Assembly: GCF_008364795.1 (NCBI RefSeq)
Contig: NZ_VTTM01000003.1
Location: forward strand, 413,772 to 477,771
DNA length: 64,000 nt
Direction: 5' to 3'
DNA from: Azospirillum oryzae
GTDB taxonomy: Bacteria; Pseudomonadota; Alphaproteobacteria; Azospirillales; Azospirillaceae
The position numbers and the translations under genes were made by a program. The notes below the pieces were generated by a model. The model worked only from the letters and a program-made list of their open reading frames with translations, was not told the DNA's origin and did no database searches. Below are positions 62,558 to 64,000 of the stretch, piece by piece. Numbering within the stretch: the stretch's first letter is position 1; the number at the start of each line of letters is the position of its first letter.

Positions 62558-62599
62558 CCTGGGGTGTCCGGGCTCACTATGGGGACCGGACACCCCAGG
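62558..62599 (-). terminator. Perfect 14-bp inverted repeat after DUF6867 gene
   Basis: CCTGGGGTGTCCGG, a 14-base loop, and its exact complement CCGGACACCCCAGG. It lies just beyond the 3' end of the minus-strand liv-associated genes, as expected for a transcript-end hairpin, though no strong T-run follows. Confidence 0.6.
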
Positions 62600-62610
62600 A
62601 TCATAGCGTC

Positions 62611-62964
62611 TCAGCCGCGGGCCGGATTGCGCTCCCGCCAGCCGAAGGGTCCGGCGGTCTCATAGAGCCACGGATACTGGTTGACCATGCGCCTTGCGAT
62701 GGCGATGCGATGCGCCGTCAGCGTGATGAGGCCGAGCACCACGGTGTGGACGATGAAGCCCCACGGCGCCAGCAGCTGCTCGCCGAACAGGCCCCAGGCC
62801 AGGAAACGGTCGCCCACCCCCAGCAGCAGCGAGTAGGCCAGGACGTTCGACACCGGCTTCCAGCCCTCCGCCAGCGTCTGGCCGGTCAGCACGCCGCAGC
62901 CGCCGAACACCAGAAGCGTCAGGAACACGAAGACCGGAACGGAAGAGCCAAGGATCGTCTCCAT
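62611..62964 (-). CDS. DUF6867 small membrane protein of liv operon
   Basis: 117 residues with three membrane helices (VPVFVFLTLLVFGGCGVLTG; VLAYSLLLGVGDRFLAWGLF; APWGFIVHTVVLGLITLTAH) and a C-terminal RMVNQYPWLYETAGPFGW, matching the DUF6867 family found next to branched-chain amino-acid ABC genes in alphaproteobacteria. Starts 1 base after the livF stop, so it is in the liv operon. Its role in transport is not known. Confidence 0.85.
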   Translation of the reverse strand: METILGSSVPVFVFLTLLVFGGCGVLTGQTLAEGWKPVSNVLAYSLLLGVGDRFLAWGLFGEQLLAPWGFIVHTVVLGLITLTAHRIAIARRMVNQYPWLYETAGPFGWRERNPARG

Positions 62965-62965
62965 C

Positions 62966-63676
<711 letters not shown>

Positions 63677-63679
63677 GGC

Positions 63680-64000
63680 TCAGGCCCCCTTCTGGGCAAG
63701 ATTGAGGTCCGCCGCGACTTCCGGCGGCAGCGCTTCGTCTTCGTCCTCGCCCAGATAGGCGCGGATCACCGCCGGGTCGTTCTTCACATGCTCCGGATCG
63801 CCGTCGGAAATCTTCCGGCCATAGTCCAGCACCACAACATGGTCGGAAATGCGCATCACCACGCTCATGTCATGCTCGATCAGCAGAACGCCGGTCCGGT
63901 GGCCCTGCGGGGTCTGCACATCACGGATGAAGGTCAGGATCTCGGCCAGCTCGCCCGACTCGCGCGGGTTCAGGCCGGCCGCCGGCTCGTCCAGGCACAG
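63680..64000 (-). CDS. livG: Branched-chain amino-acid ABC transporter ATPase LivG, 3' part
   Basis: Only the C-terminal 106 codons are in the window; the gene runs off the right edge. Visible parts: Walker B region LCLDEPAAGLNPRES, switch His in LLIEHDMSVVMRISDHV and the LivG C-terminal YGRKISDGDPEHVKNDPAVI, AYLGEDED. Ends 3 bases before livF. Confidence 0.94.
   Translation of the reverse strand: MCLDEPAAGLNPRESGELAEILTFIRDVQTPQGHRTGVLLIEHDMSVVMRISDHVVVLDYGRKISDGDPEHVKNDPAVIRAYLGEDEDEALPPEVAADLNLAQKGA

Overview
The window is high-GC alphaproteobacterial chromosome, most likely Rhodospirillales (Azospirillum-like). This is inferred from strong G/C third-position bias, an rluD-rpoH pair, three tRNA-Glu genes in tandem, a DUF6867-livF-livG branched-chain amino-acid uptake end, and three methyl-accepting chemotaxis proteins. 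No species can be named from sequence alone.

Layout. 1-1229 is an A/T-richer accessory stretch with two unknown small genes; it ends at a 3-copy TGTCG/GAGACA repeat array that looks like one end of a TnsB/TniA-type transposon. 1374-8000 holds housekeeping and small-molecule genes (DUF1127, GNAT, PLP dehydratase, PhzF, GGCT, rpoH, rluD, threonine aldolase), followed by three tRNA-Glu genes. 8467-16410 has an AraC regulator/P450 divergent pair, an RNA methyltransferase, an SDR, a chemoreceptor, thioredoxin 2 and a ribbon-helix-helix protein. 16655-25937 (minus strand) reads as one operon: membrane fusion protein, two RND pumps (MdtABC-like), ECF sigma, anti-sigma and a periplasmic metal-sensor-type protein. 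26139-29717 is an iron-uptake set: two Fur-like boxes, TonB siderophore receptor, PepSY reductase-like protein and a tiny membrane protein.

31505-42050 is the most interesting part. A NarX/NarL-type two-component pair is followed by a 365-residue Cys-free protein with a canonical double-glycine leader, then the three components of an NHLM-type exporter: HlyD-like adaptor, C39 peptidase ABC transporter and a second ABC transporter with an extra N-terminal region. The cargo has a V/G/S/T-rich beta-type core and a C-terminal series of 11-residue repeats ending in a basic tail. It does not look like a bacteriocin, and I propose a dedicated, signal-controlled secretion system for a large surface or extracellular protein.

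45268-54100 is a catabolic cluster: D-2-hydroxyacid-type FAD dehydrogenase, polyamine-type ABC transporter with a fused double permease, DapA-family lyase, IclR regulator, and an L-2-hydroxyacid FMN dehydrogenase that is frameshifted. After it come DUF1345, a DedA/ATP-grasp fusion protein, glutaryl-CoA dehydrogenase, an SBP56/methanethiol-oxidase-type protein with a membrane partner, a third chemoreceptor and the 3' part of a liv operon, which runs off the window.

Dispersed intergenic palindromes recur: C-rich elements at 3191, 15449/15553 and 47868/47929, and a 67-bp CTAG-bounded repeat at 29777 and 54120. They sit mainly at gene 3' ends and in three cases supply the stop codon or C-terminal codons of a neighbouring gene.
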